Shown here one piece after another: positions 53,561 through 64,000 of a DNA stretch of 64,000 bases (within the stretch, counting starts at the first letter, position 1; every line of letters begins with the position of its first letter). The DNA comes from Pictodentalium vernedei (taxonomy: Eukaryota; Mollusca; Scaphopoda; Dentaliida; Dentaliidae), in NCBI GenBank assembly GCA_031216915.1, contig CM062294.1, forward strand, positions 393,939,217 to 394,003,216. The letters are read 5' to 3'. The position numbers and the translations under genes are program-made. Below the pieces are notes generated by a model that was not told the origin of the DNA, searched no databases, and was given only the letters and a program-made list of their open reading frames with translations.

Positions 53561-55157
53561 GTTTGAACCTCTATCGTGTTCCGGTAGGCGGAAGATTATC
53601 AAGTTTTATAAACGATTGGGCGTCAATTACGGACGACCCCTGGATTCGAGGGGTAATTTCAGAAGGACTAAGAATATCCTTCAAACGAAAGCCTCCTTTA
53701 ACTCGAAGTCCAAAATGGACTCAGCTTCCATCAAATCCGCAGAAAAGAGACGCTCTTTTATCAGAAGTACAGTCTCTTCTGAAGAAGAACGCGGTAGAGG
53801 TTGTAGAAGACCAGGAATCACCGGGTTTCTACAGCCATCTGTTTCTGGTTCCGAAACCAGACGGCTCGTTCCGTCCAGTCATAGATCTGAGCTGGATAAA
53901 CAAGCTGATCGTCGCTCCAAAGTTCTATATGGAGACAATTCGATCAGTCAGAGCGAGTATTCGTCTGCGGTACCGTCCGCCTACCTGGATGACATTCTTC
54001 AGAGGTACGGCAACGAGTTAACGCTTCAGAACGATGTGCAGAATCTGCTTCTATTACTCCGACGTCTCGGTTTTATAATAAACGAGGAGAAGTCGGATCT
54101 GGTGCCATCCAAGTCATTCTCTCATCTGGGAATGAGCTTCGAGATGCACAACAATCTCGTTCGTCTGCCATTAACCAGAGTGAAATTAATCAGTTGTTAC
54201 GCTCGCTATTGTCTTCACTCAGACAAAGTCACAGCGAGAGAGTTCATGAGACTGATAGGTCTGTGCGGAGCCGCTGCGGATCTCATTCCGATGGGGCGGT
54301 TACGCACTCGTCCTCTCCAAATTTTCTTGACTCAGAATTGGAGTGTAAAGATTCATTCGCTCGATATAGACGTTCTCTTGTCAAATCAAGTGTAACAAGA
54401 GATTCAGACTTGGGCAAACATTCAGTGGTTGACTCAGGGAGTCCCACTGCAGTTGCCGGATCCGAGTTTTACGATTATGACGGATGCCAGTCAAACAGGT
54501 TGGGGTGCAACATTGATCCCTACGGATTCGAAGTGCCAGGGTCTTTGGGATCCGCAGTTTCTAGGCAAGCACATAAACATCAAGGAAATGATGTCAATTT
54601 GGCTTGCGCTACGTCATTGGATGAACATTATTCAGAAAGCACATGTCCAAATCCTGTCCGACAATACGACAGTAGTAGCGTATATTCGGAACCAGGGAGG
54701 CACTCATTCCGTTCCGTTATTCAATTTAACGGAAAGAATCCTTCTGTTTGTTCTAGAACACCAAGTTCTACTTTCGGTCCGTCATATTCCGGGTCGTCTG
54801 AATGTATTAGCAGACTCCCTTTCACGGATGGGTCGCTTGTTGCCGTCAGAATGGACTCTCAACAAACAGGTATTCAATCAGATTTGCTACCAATGGGAGC
54901 GGCCAATGATAGACTTATTTGCGACACAGCTCAACAATCAGTTGCAGACGTATGTGTCTCCATGTCCGGATCCCCAAGCATATGCAGTAGACGCTCTATC
55001 GATCTTGTGTGACGGAATGATAGGATATGCATATCCACCAGCACCGTTGATTCAGCAGATATTGCTAAAGATAAAACAATCTCAATGCAAAATTCTATTG
55101 GTAGCATCTCTGTCTCCACAGAGACCATGGATAAATCTACTCAGGTGTCTGCCGTGA
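53561..55157 (+). pseudogene. DIRS-B2 RT-RNase H with palm deletion
   Basis: The fingers are intact (GFYSHLFLVPKPDGSFRPVI, LSWINKLIVAPKFYMETIRS). At 53959-53963 the sequence jumps from motif A's approach to just before motif C: about 0.2 kb, including the catalytic FDLxDAYF block and motif B, is missing and the frame changes. Motif C (AYLDDILQRYG) and the thumb follow in the frame of 53616-54395, with a TAA at 54393 where copy 3 has AAA. RNase H (TDASQTGWGATL, KEMMSIWLAL, ILSDNTTVVAYIRNQ, HIPGRLNVLADSLSR) is complete. It is followed by IDLFATQLNNQLQTYVSPCP and DPQAYAVDALS, where DIRS elements carry a methyltransferase-like domain; I see no certain catalytic motif for that. It overlaps the recombinase start by 73 bases. 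Confidence 0.88.
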
Positions 55158-56294
55158 GACTTACCGCGGAAGCTTCCTCCACGAGAGGATCTTCTTTCGC
55201 AGGGGAAATCGCGTCAACTACATCACAACCCACAAGGTCTCAACCTTCACGTATTTCCGTTGTGCGGTCCTTCTTGCACGGCAAGCATTTTACAGGACGA
55301 GCAGTGGACGCAATTTCTAACTGTAGGAGGACTCGATAAACTATGCGGCTCAATGGAAGGTCTTTTGTCATTGGTGTAGGGATCATTCTGTTGATATTTT
55401 TGATCCCTCCATTCCAGACATTGCAAACTTTCTAGTATACTTGTTTGATGAGATCAAACTGCAGCCTGTTACTATTAAAGGTTATAGGTCTATGTTATCT
55501 GATATCTCTGCACACCATGATAGTTTACAAATTGGATCTAATGTCTCATTATCTAAATTAGTTAGAAACTTCTCGATAAATAGACCTAGAACCCTTAGAT
55601 TAATTCCTAAATGGAATTTAGCTTGGGTTCTTCTTAAACTAAAAGAAAAGCCATTTGAGCCTCTTGAGACAGTGGACATCAAATTCTTATCTTATAAGAC
55701 AGCATTTCTCTTAGCTTTCTCTTCTGCTAGAAGAGTCAGTGAGCTTCATGCACTATCTGTGGACGATTCTCACTATCGTAGTGTCGGGAACACTATTACC
55801 TTTACTACTAATGTTGGATTTTTGGCTAAGAATCAGGCTCCTAATAAATATCCGGAACCTATTGTTATTAAGGCCCTTCCATCTTTAGACGGGCATAGGC
55901 CTTACTCTGTCCGGTTAGAGCTTTACGTATTTATAAACGAAGATCTGAGTTTATCAGAAAGGGACGAAAACGCTTCTTTCTGTCTCTGATGCCTAATAGA
56001 AAGGACATTACGGTCCATTCTATTGCTAGATGGATTCAATTAACTATCCGTACTGCTTATGATAATCTATCTTCAACTCAGCAGTCTGTGCTTAAGATTT
56101 CAGCTCATGAAGTAAGAGCTCTTTCTACATCTTGGGCTTATGCAAATAGTGTTGCTATTACAGATTTAATGAAGGCTGCATATTGGTCTCAGCCATCCAC
56201 ATTCACGAATTTTTATCTCAGAAATATTGAGTCCATTTCTGGAGATCTGCATTGTTTAGGTCCGTTATCTGTTGCTCAGAATGTCGTCCACTAA
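55085..56294 (+). pseudogene. DIRS-B2 tyrosine recombinase (two frameshifts)
   Basis: ATG at 55085 overlaps the end of the RT frame. The N-terminal, SAM-like part has SVVRSFLHGKHFTGRAV, then after a small indel near 55335 NYAAQWKVFCHWCRDHSVDI. The catalytic part has SARRVSELHAL (Arg, near 55724), HEVRALSTSWA (HxxR, 56106-56117), then AYWSQPSTFTNFYL with the nucleophile Tyr at 56214-56216. A second frameshift lies near 55945, before GRKRFFLSLMPNRKD. In DIRS elements this enzyme integrates circular cDNA without target duplication. All catalytic residues are present despite the frameshifts. Confidence 0.88.
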
Positions 56295-56871
56295 ACAATT
56301 GCAACTATAGTTATGCAGGCTTTCTGTTCCGGCAGTGACTCTGTCCTGCTGCCCTCTTTGCTCTGGGCTATTTGACCCAGGGCAAGGGGAAGGGGGGGGG
56401 GGAGGGTGTTCCCTTAGGTCACCTGCTTTATAGTGAAAAGCAAGGGGATACCTCCTCCGGAGTCAGTAATTCTGAGTCGGTACCGGGATGGTTTTAAAGT
56501 GTAAAGTTAATGTTTAAATTCATTCATGTCATATTTTTAAAGTATAGCTCGGTGTGAAGCATTTGTATATGTCACATGTCAAACGGGCGTTAATATACAA
56601 TCCTCGGACACTTTTAAAGAGTATAAAGCATCTCAATTCTCTGGACTTACTTTATTTATTGGCTTACTTTAAAAATGATTAGTATAAAGGTTTATACTGG
56701 ATGTTAATAGAGAACATGAATGTTATTATGCTCAATTATGGAGGGTGATGTGTCTTTCTAATTTATCATAAATAAGAAAGATACATGTAAAGCCTAATAC
56801 TCCTTTTCTCCGCAAGGGGATAACTCTATTATATATAGTTGAGCTTATTGGATTTTCCTCTATGTCCTAGG

Positions 56872-57031
56872 CCCTCCAGCCTTTTTACTATTCAGCTATG
56901 TCTTGGTCATTGGTACAGTATAAAAATGTTAAAAAATATATAGTAATTTATATATTTTTTATACTTACCAATGACCCACACGGGGATGTCCCTCCCAGGA
57001 GTTGGGAACTCGTACCTCCCCGCTGAGTACA
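56872..57031 (+). repeat. DIRS-B2 ICR with conserved flanks
   Basis: ICR 56893-56978: CAGCTATGTCTTGGTCATTG (left terminus, reversed) then TTATACTTACCAATGACCCA (right terminus, reversed). Upstream CCCTCCAGCCTTTTTACTA and TTCAGC; downstream GGGGATGTCCCTCCC, GGGAACTC and CCTCCCCGCTGA. Confidence 0.88.
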
Positions 57032-58585
57032 TAGCGCTGACCAGGCACTGCTTGTAAGAATGATAATTGGCGCCAATTTCGAGACCTCCTTGACACTGCG
57101 CATGCGCAGTGGAGGAAAAGTATGGAGGACCATTTAGGACATGATTTTTTCGGTTTTAGATGCAAATTTTGGGGATTGGGGGGCAAAATTTGTGTTTGGC
57201 CCTGGATTTTTGAGAATTAGCACCAGCTATGTCTGGGTCATTGGTAAGTATAAAAAATGTATAAATTACTATAAATTTTTTAACTTTTGCACAGAACTTC
57301 CATATGAAAGCGCTGATTTGAATAATTTTTTGTATGAATGTTTAGTACCATGGGATACATCACATATAATACAGGTTTTTTTCTCGTACGTAAATTATGC
57401 AAATTAGACTAACTTTGATGTATTTAGTGTTACTTTCAGCACTGTGCACTGTAAGTGCAAATGCTAATATGGCTCGGGCTAGAGGCTGTATTTATAAACC
57501 AATCTTTACGAAACTTCTTGGGTACCCTTGGTATCACCGTGGGACGAGAACGAGTGTTTTTTGGGTGCGGCCCGAAATTCAAGATGGCTGATGGCAGCCA
57601 TTTTGTACAAAATTAGGTGCAATCAGATTTCTGCACAGAACTTCTATATGAAAGCACTGATTTGAAAAAAAATTTGTGTGAATGTTTAGTACCATGGGAT
57701 ACATCACATATAATACAGGTTTTTTTCTCCGTGCAGAAATTATGCAAATTAGATGAACTTTGATTTTTTCAGTGCTTCTTACACACAGTAAGTACACATG
57801 TCAATACGGCTTGGGCTAGAGGCTGTATTTATCAACCGATCTTCACAAAACTTCTTGGGTACCTCTGTTATCACTTTGGGACGAGAACGCGTGTTTCTGA
57901 GTGCGGTCCAAAATTCAAGATGGCTGCCAGTGGCCATTTTGTTCCAAAATTAGGTCTAATCAGTTTTTTGTACTCAACTTCTATACGGCTCAGGCTGGAG
58001 GCCGCATTTCTGAACCGATCTTTATGAAACTTCTTGGGTACCTTTGTTATCACCGTGGGATGAGAATGAGTGTTTTTGGGTGTGGTCCGAAATTCAAGAT
58101 GGCCACCAGCAGCCATTTTGTACCAAAATTAGTGCAATCAGTCTTTTGTACAGAACTTCTGTATGAAAGTTCTGATTTGAATAAATTTTTGTATGAATGT
58201 TTAGTAAAATGGAATACATCACATGTAGTATGGGTTTTTTTCTCATGCAGAAATTATACAAATTAGATGAATTTTGATTTATTTAGTACTACTTATACAC
58301 TGTAAGTGCACATGTCAATACGGTTCGGGCTAGAGGCTGTATTTATCAACCGATCTTCACGAAACTTCTTGGGTACCTTTGTTATCATCTTGGGACGAGA
58401 ACGAGTGTTTCTGAGTGCGGTCCAAAATTCAAGATGGCTGCCAGTGGCCATTTTGTACCGAAATTAGGTCCAATAAGTTTTTTGTCACAACTTCTATACA
58501 GCTCATATTTATGAACTGATCTTCACGAAACTTCTTGGGTACCTTTGTTTTTCCCTTGGGACAGGAATGAGTGTGTTTTCTGGTG

Positions 58586-58847
58586 CCTTTCATCTCCATT
58601 GCCCATGTGGGGGCACGATGACGCCGTGTACTAAGGCGTACTGCATGTCGATGGTACGCATGTCTTCAACCAATCTAACCCTGCCTGTGCTGCAGTGCGG
58701 AGTTACGATGTTGGGGAGCTGGCAGCTGCTCGTCGTTGCTCGGTGGTTCTCTCCGGGTACTCCGGCTTCCTCCACCCGTAAAACTGTCACGGTCATGATT
58801 AGCCATTTTGCATAAATATGTGACCTTAAACATCAATAAATAAATAA
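58586..58847 (+). mobile_element. 5'-truncated SINE
   Basis: Starts at CATCTCCATTGCCCATGTGG in the shared body and runs through GGGTACTCCGGCTTCCTCC to ATCAATAAATAAAT. GTGCTGCAGTGCGGAGTTAC resembles the 5S-headed SINE at 5284 more than the tRNA-headed ones. Head missing. Confidence 0.85.
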
Positions 58848-59016
58848 CCTATACATTTGTTACAGGCTACGGTCAGTATTTATGTACAGACCGTTACAAT
58901 ACTTTGTATGTACCTTTGTTATCAGGTCATTACCTAGATGTTTGTCATTGCTGTGTCACATACTTTCATGTATATGTCTTGACAAGTTGAGCTACAGTGT
59001 CATTGACACTTTCATT

Positions 59017-59689
59017 ATGCTTTGTTGAACTCCTTCCATCATCTTTGCTATTGAGGTAAAAATTGAAAAAATAATAAAATTTGAATGGCAATTTTCTTAT
59101 GGAATTTACTATATGTAAACGGTTACCCATATAAGAAAGTTTAACTTAGTTTAAACTTTAACATAGTGTTTTGAGTCAATATTATGGTTTACCGTGGTGC
59201 ATCATGGTACTTTTTTTTTATAAGGACATCCAAATTATATATAGTTTTTCATATATATATAAATATTTCAACAGAACCATATCATGTGACCCATCATTGG
59301 AATGAGCTTGAAAAAATAATTTTTAAAATAATAAATTTTGATATTGTCTGTGTTGTTGAAGGTTTAACTCATAAGTACTCAGATTAACTTACGTTATTAA
59401 CTCACATATATAAATTTACATAGCTGCAGATGAGTTAACAGTGACTGTACAGGCAGCCAACAATGATCTAAAACACTTGTCAAGATAAATACACCCTACC
59501 AGTAAAGTTCTCAAGGAAGACTACACTTGGAACAACTTTCTCAGAGCCATATAAAAGGGACAGTTTGTGGCAGTATGGGGACTTATTTTAATTACAGTGC
59601 TGTTGATTTGAAAAATATGAAGAGAGATGAAAACAACACTTCTAAAAATCACAAGAGGAGTGATTGCACTCACTCTTCTCAATTTATTT
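59017..59689. other. Mostly unassigned; decayed MITE pieces
   Basis: 59040-59120 and 59265-59365 hold degraded parts of the ATGTGACC-subtype MITE (CAACAGAACCATATCATGTG, CATTGGAATGAGCTTG). The rest, including the ORF at 59527-59751, has no recognisable feature. Confidence 0.45.
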
Positions 59690-59762
59690 TTAACCCTTTA
59701 CCAAAAGAATCGTCCAGATCCACCTGCGTAATATGCAAATTTAGCAGCTGAAAAAATGCTAT
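59690..59762. mobile_element. TTAA MITE left arm interrupted by DIRS-B3
   Basis: TTAACCCTTTACC, then CGTAATATGCAAATTTAGCA as in 23484-23560, stopping in GAAAAAATGCT where the DIRS terminus begins. The right arm should lie beyond the window. Confidence 0.75.
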
Positions 59763-60185
59763 ATTTTTATACTGTACCAATGACCCAGACTTAGCTGGTG
59801 CAAACTCATTAAATTCAGGGCCAAACCAAATTTTGCCCCCCCCCCAATCCCCAAAATTTGCATCAAAAACCAAAAATTAGATGTCCTGGTAGGTCCTCCA
59901 TACTTTTACTGTACTGCGCATGCGCAGTGTCAAGGAGGTCTAGAAATTCCCACCAAAATATCATACTTTGTTTAGCCCTGTAAACAGTGTCACATCACTG
60001 ATATTTGTGCTGTAAATCTCAGTTTTAATGATGCCAGACACATAATTATGAGAGAAATGGTGGATAGGAAGTGCATTTAGGATGAGGAGAGGAGAAAAAC
60101 AGTGGTTTACAATGTTCAATGTTTTTATACTATTCATCTTTGTTTGCAAGGTTTATTGCGGGTACTGTGATTGATTATTTTTACA

Positions 60186-62325
60186 ATGAAAGATTATTGT
60201 TCAAATTGTAATGGACGGAAATCTTCCTCTGATTTTCATGATTTCTGCATTAATTGTAGTCAGTGTACCCGCACTAAGCCTTGTTCTATATGTTCCAAAT
60301 TGGATGACAGACGTTGGACACGTGTGTCACGGTATATTGTTAGCAGGGAGCAGGACATGCCGGTCCTCTCTCCGCAAGGTCACTCAAGTTTTTCACTCTC
60401 TTTTTCAGAGGAACAAGAATTGGGTGATGTTTCTGTGATGTCGTGTTCCAGTGCGCATCCGTCGTCACAATCCATAGAAGAGCTAGCGGCAAAAGTGCTC
60501 GTGGATATACGGCAATTGCCTAAGAGGCCCCCCGTAGGGTCGATGGTGTTGGCATCTACGTCTGCTAGCTCGCCTGGTGTCGCGTCCATTTACCGAATGG
60601 TACAGCACCCGGGTTCGTCCGTTGTGGTCCAGGAAAGAGTTAAGGGTGTTGCGAGCACTATAAACATTCCTCAGGCACACCCAGTGACAACGGATCTTGG
60701 TTTAGGATGGAAGAAGCCTTTGGGTTCAGTTCCTAGCTCGTCCAACTCCGCACGGGCTGCGAGCGAGAGAGGTCTCTCTCTCATACAACAACATTGCGGT
60801 CCAGATGTTGTTGTACAAAACGTTCCTCAGTCAGAGCTTACGCCCACCCCTCGGGACGCTCCGGTGTATAAACAGTCTGGAGAGGCTGTATCAAGGGCTT
60901 CTTCCTCCTCACGTCAGCACACTCGACCACACCTTGGCTACGTGACCGCCGATATCCAGCCGGCATCGCCTTCCAGAGATTCCTCGACAACCAGGTCACG
61001 CCATCCGGTAGCCAAGGATTCGAGGCCACCTTCATCTGGACTTTTGCATAAGAGAAGTATGCAAGAGACCACATCCACGGAGCTTCCTGCGGCTAAATCA
61101 CGCAAGACCGCAGCTCCACAGGCCTCGTTAACGGACGTGCTATCGCAGATAGCACAAATCATAGCAGCATCCCAGCATCCGGCAGAAGCCCTATCAGAGC
61201 AGGAAGAATCTGATGATGTATGTTGCGTCGGTACGTTCCGCAGCTGGTTCGGGAGCGGACGACCGAGATATCCAGGAGGTCCGTCAGGATGGCGAAAGGG
61301 ATATAGATGAATTGGAGTTCTCCCTTTCGGAACAACACAAAATCGCCGTTGAGTTAATCCGGCATTTTCTTCCTGATGTTGTTCCAGCGGACCAGGATGC
61401 TGCTCAGCCTAATAGGAGGCTTATAGCCACTGGACATCAAATTTTTTAATCGGTTTAGGGACACGATCCCAGAGTTTCCGTCTCAGTCCAGGAATGTCTC
61501 ACGGACATTTGAACTTTTGAATGACGCTATCAGTAAACTTGCTGGTAAATCGGGCAAGTCAGCCATCCTATCGGCTAATGCTCTGAATCTGCCTTTCATT
61601 AATGCCAGGAATAGATTTGAAACGGCAGGACAGGGCGTTCAGAGAGTTCCTCTGCGTCTAGATGACCAGGCTGAAGACCTTGAATTATCCATGCCGTCGT
61701 CTATGTCTATTCATAGCTCTACCTTGGAAACTACAATATCTTCGAATAGAGCAAATTTAGACGCACTCTCGTACGCAGATCACCTTACCAGAGCATTATT
61801 GTTACACCTTGAAGGGCAAGAATTTCAGGACGTACAAACGTCTCTGAGAGTTCTGTCAAGGGCTATTGCCTATTCTACATATAACTCCGCCCTTTCAGTG
61901 GCTAATCTGGAGTTGGTTAGACGTGACGGAACCCTAGCTACGTCCACAAGAGTGGATAGTAAGGTGAAAAACTCTCTTAGAGTGGCTTCGGTCTCCGGAG
62001 AGCTTCTCTTTGACGGCAAGCTTTCTGCTATTTACGATAAGTTAACTAAGAAAGCTTCCGACTCTCTGCTTTTTAAGTCCGCTTCTAGTAAGTCGGAACC
62101 AGCAGAAAAAAGTAAGCCTGGATCTTCTGGTACGAGCACGTCCAGGGAAAGTTCCTTTAGAGGTGCGTACGTGCCCTCTAGGCCTTATTCTCGAGACCGT
62201 CAAGGCAGCGACTCTAGCAGGGGCCGTAACGCTGGCCGTAATAGGTCAGACGCCCCTAGGTCGATGACGGGTCGGGGGAGGACGTGGTTTCTCCTTTCGC
62301 AAGCCTCGCAGGTCCAGGAAGTGAT
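60186..62325 (+). pseudogene. DIRS-B3 gag (three frameshifts)
   Basis: ATG at 60186. The Cys-rich N-terminal domain (YCSNC ... CINCSQCTRTKPCSIC) keeps the spacing CX2CX12CX2CX2CX5CX2C, then KLDDRRWTRVSRY. No stop interrupts the first 340 codons, unlike copy 2. The frame changes near 61230, again near 61430 (2 bp fewer than copy 2) and in a G-run near 62275. The C-terminal half keeps NLDALSYADHLTRALLLHL, LRVLSRAIAYSTYNSAL and NLELVRRDGTLATSTR, and the tail RPYSRDRQGSDSSRGRNAG. Confidence 0.85.
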
Positions 62326-64000
62326 AGTTTAGACCTCTGTCGCGTTCCTGTGGGCGGAAGGTTGTTGAGTTATTTACAAAATTGGGAATTGATTACGGAG
62401 GACCCTTGGGTTCGAAGGGTAATTGCGGAAGGACTGAAACTGTCTTTCAGAGGAAAGCCTCCATTAACTCAATGTCCAAGATGGACCTAACTTCCATCAA
62501 ATATTCTAAAAAGAGACGCTCTTCTTTCGGATGTGCAGTCTCTTTTACTGAAGAACGCGATAGAGGTCGTAGAAAACCAGGAATCTCCAGGTTTCTACAG
62601 CCATCTGTTTCTGGTTCCCAAACCAGACGGCTCGTTCTGTCCAGTAATAGATTTAAGCTGGATAAACAAGCTGATTGTGGCTCCAAAATTTTATATGGAG
62701 ACCATTCGATCGGTCAGAACGAGCATTCGAGTGAACGACTATGCTGCGAGCATAGGATGCATACTTTCACGTCATGGTACATACGACGTTCAGAAAGTAT
62801 CTTTGGTTCGCTGTCCTAGGGGTTGTATATCAGTTCCGTGCGATGTGCTTCGGTCTGAATCTAGCGCCCTGGGCTTTCGCTCGGATAATGAACTCGGTCA
62901 TGACTTACTTCTGAGCTCATTCGTCTGCGGTAATGTTGGCCTACCTGGACGAAATTCTTCAGAGGTGCGGCAACGAGTTAACACTTCAGAACGATGTGCA
63001 GAATCTTCTGCTATTGCTCCAACATCTCGGTTTTATAGTAAATGAACAGAAGTCGGATCTGGTGCCGCCCAAGTCATTCACCCACCTGGGGATGAGCTTC
63101 GAAACACACAACAGTCTTGTTCGTCTGCCGTTAACCAGAGCAAAATTAGTCAGTTGTTTTGCTCGCTATTGTCTAAACTCAGAGAAGGTTACAGCGAGAG
63201 AATTCATGAGACTGATAGGTCTGTGCGGAGCTGCCGTGGATCTCATTCCAATGGGGCAGCTACGCACTCGTCCTCTCCAAATCTTTCTGACTCAAAATTG
63301 GAAAGTGAAGACTCATTTGCTCGATGCGGACATCCTCTTGTCAGACCTAGTGAAACAAGAGATTCAGACTTGGGCAGACATTCAGTGGTTAACACAGGGA
63401 GTTCCACTGCAATTGCCGGATCTGAGTTTTATTATCATGACGAATGCCAGTCAAACAGGTTGGGGCGCGACACTATGCCCGTCGGATTCGAGGTGCCAGG
63501 GTCTTTGGGATCCTCAGTTCTTGGGCAAGCACATAAATATGAAGGAAATGATGTCAATTTGGCTTGCGTTACGTCATTGGATGGACGTTATTCAGAACAC
63601 ACATTCAAATTTTGTCCGACAATACGATGGTAGTGGCGTATATTCGGAATCAGGGAGGCACTCATTCCATTCCGTTGTTCAATCTAACGGAAAGAATCCT
63701 TCTGTTTGTACTGGAACATCAGGTTCTACTATCGGTCCATCATATTCCGGGTTGTCTGAATGTGTTAGCAGAGTCCCTTTCATGGAAGGGTCGCCGGTTG
63801 CCGTCGGAATGAACTCTCAACAAACAGGTTTTCAATCAGATTTGCTACCAATGGGAGCGACCAATGATAGATTTGTTTGCGATGCATCTCAACAATCAGT
63901 TGCAGACTTACGTGTCCCCATGTCTGGATCCTTGAGCGTTTGCAGTAGACGCTCTATCGATCCCATGGGATGGGATAATAGGATACGCGTATCCTCCAGC
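62284..64000 (+). pseudogene. DIRS-B3 RT-RNase H, partial, inactive sites
   Basis: VGGRLLSYLQNWELI opens the domain. There is a TAA at 62488-62490, then RT fingers from 62491 (GFYSHLFLVPKPDGSFCPVI). A loss of about 8 bp near 62753 shifts the frame at motif A. The correct frame runs from 62756 (DAYFHVM, CFGLNLAPWAFARI) through a TGA at 62912-62914, then is open to about 63605. Motif C reads AYLDEILQR: second Asp to Glu. The first RNase H Asp is Asn (MTNASQTGWG, codon 63443-63445). After another 1-bp shift near 63605, ILSDNTMVVAYIRNQGGTHS and HIPGCLNVLAESLSW follow, so the last acidic site is Glu. The C-terminal domain continues past the window. Confidence 0.87.

Larger units (their letters stand above)
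49186..57294 (+). mobile_element. DIRS-like retrotransposon family B, copy 2
   Basis: The left terminus (ATTTTATACTGTACCAAT) is cut after 19 bases by a DNA transposon (49205-50340) and resumes at 50347. The left ITR runs to about 50530, the right ITR is about 57060-57294 and the ICR 56893-56978. Coding order: gag 51418-53558, RT-RNase H about 53561-55157, tyrosine recombinase 55085-56294. About 6.97 kb remain without the nested insert. No target duplication, as expected. It has the fewest lesions of the three B copies: one stop and one frameshift in gag, an RT deletion plus a stop, two frameshifts in the recombinase. Confidence 0.94.
48948..59016 (+). mobile_element. Hairpin-ended element (AGCTCAACTT type) split by DIRS-B2
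   Basis: The left part 48948-49185 begins AACTCAACTTTGGCAAAGCC and holds most of one ~340-bp unit. The right part 57295-59016 resumes that unit (TTGCACAGAACTTCCATATG) and continues through about four more to the inverse AAGTTGAGCT, hairpin AGTGTCATTGACACT and TTCATT. Joining the halves gives an uninterrupted unit (CAGAT then TTTTGCACAG), as in the copy at 57620. Also carries a 5'-truncated SINE (58586-58847). Confidence 0.85.
59763..64000 (+). mobile_element. DIRS-like retrotransposon family B, copy 3 (runs off window)
   Basis: The left terminus ATTTTTATACTGTACCAATG opens an ITR with CTGCGCATGCGCAG near 59920. Gag 60186-62325 and RT-RNase H from about 62284 follow. The recombinase, ICR and right ITR lie beyond the window. 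Diverged from copy 2 by many substitutions, so a separate lineage rather than a recent duplicate. Confidence 0.9.

Overview
This window is animal (metazoan) nuclear DNA, not prokaryotic. It is AT-rich, carries spliced exons and is dominated by nested transposable elements. The two certain host coding segments are exons of one plus-strand gene, recognised as ESS2 (DGCR14/ES2, a spliceosome-associated protein): 6601-6763 and 45723-45851. They join in phase across an intron of about 39 kb, and the following intron runs at least 18 kb to the window end. The element mix (two DIRS families, hairpin-ended Helitron/Helentron-like elements with tandem-repeat cores, TTAA and TA foldback MITEs, tRNA- and 5S-headed SINEs) fits an invertebrate such as a mollusc, cephalochordate or hemichordate. 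I cannot name the species from the sequence.

Layout. 1-6600: hAT-like MITE, hairpin-ended element, TTAA MITEs, SINEs. 6601-6763: ESS2 exon. 7130-9105: hairpin-ended element with a ~162-bp minisatellite. 9608-15005: DIRS family A, with a largely intact RT-RNase H ORF. 15058-29139: MITEs and hairpin-ended elements, including a 2.6-kb hAT with an 8-bp target duplication and a BED-finger fragment. 29701-36550: DIRS family B copy 1 (RT deleted, gag duplicated). 36637-45700: MITEs split by hairpin-ended elements, plus SINEs. 45723-45851: ESS2 exon. 46439-48946: hairpin-ended element and a DIRS 3' remnant. 48948-59016: one hairpin-ended element split by DIRS B copy 2 (49186-57294), itself split by a 1.1-kb DNA transposon (49205-50340). 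59690-64000: a MITE interrupted by DIRS B copy 3, which runs off the window.

The DIRS copies show the family architecture: inverted terminal repeats, Gag, RT-RNase H plus a C-terminal domain, an overlapping tyrosine recombinase, and an internal complementary region (ICR) made of the reverse complements of both termini. No copy has all its genes intact. The observation I rank highest is a non-coding module hugging the ICR on both sides. It is recognisable in both DIRS families and in an old remnant although the proteins have diverged strongly. Next come the repeated insertion of hairpin-ended elements at the same T-rich spot of a TTAA MITE, and a palindromic core shared by MITEs with different termini.

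All family assignments come from reading motifs and termini by eye. No database search was possible.
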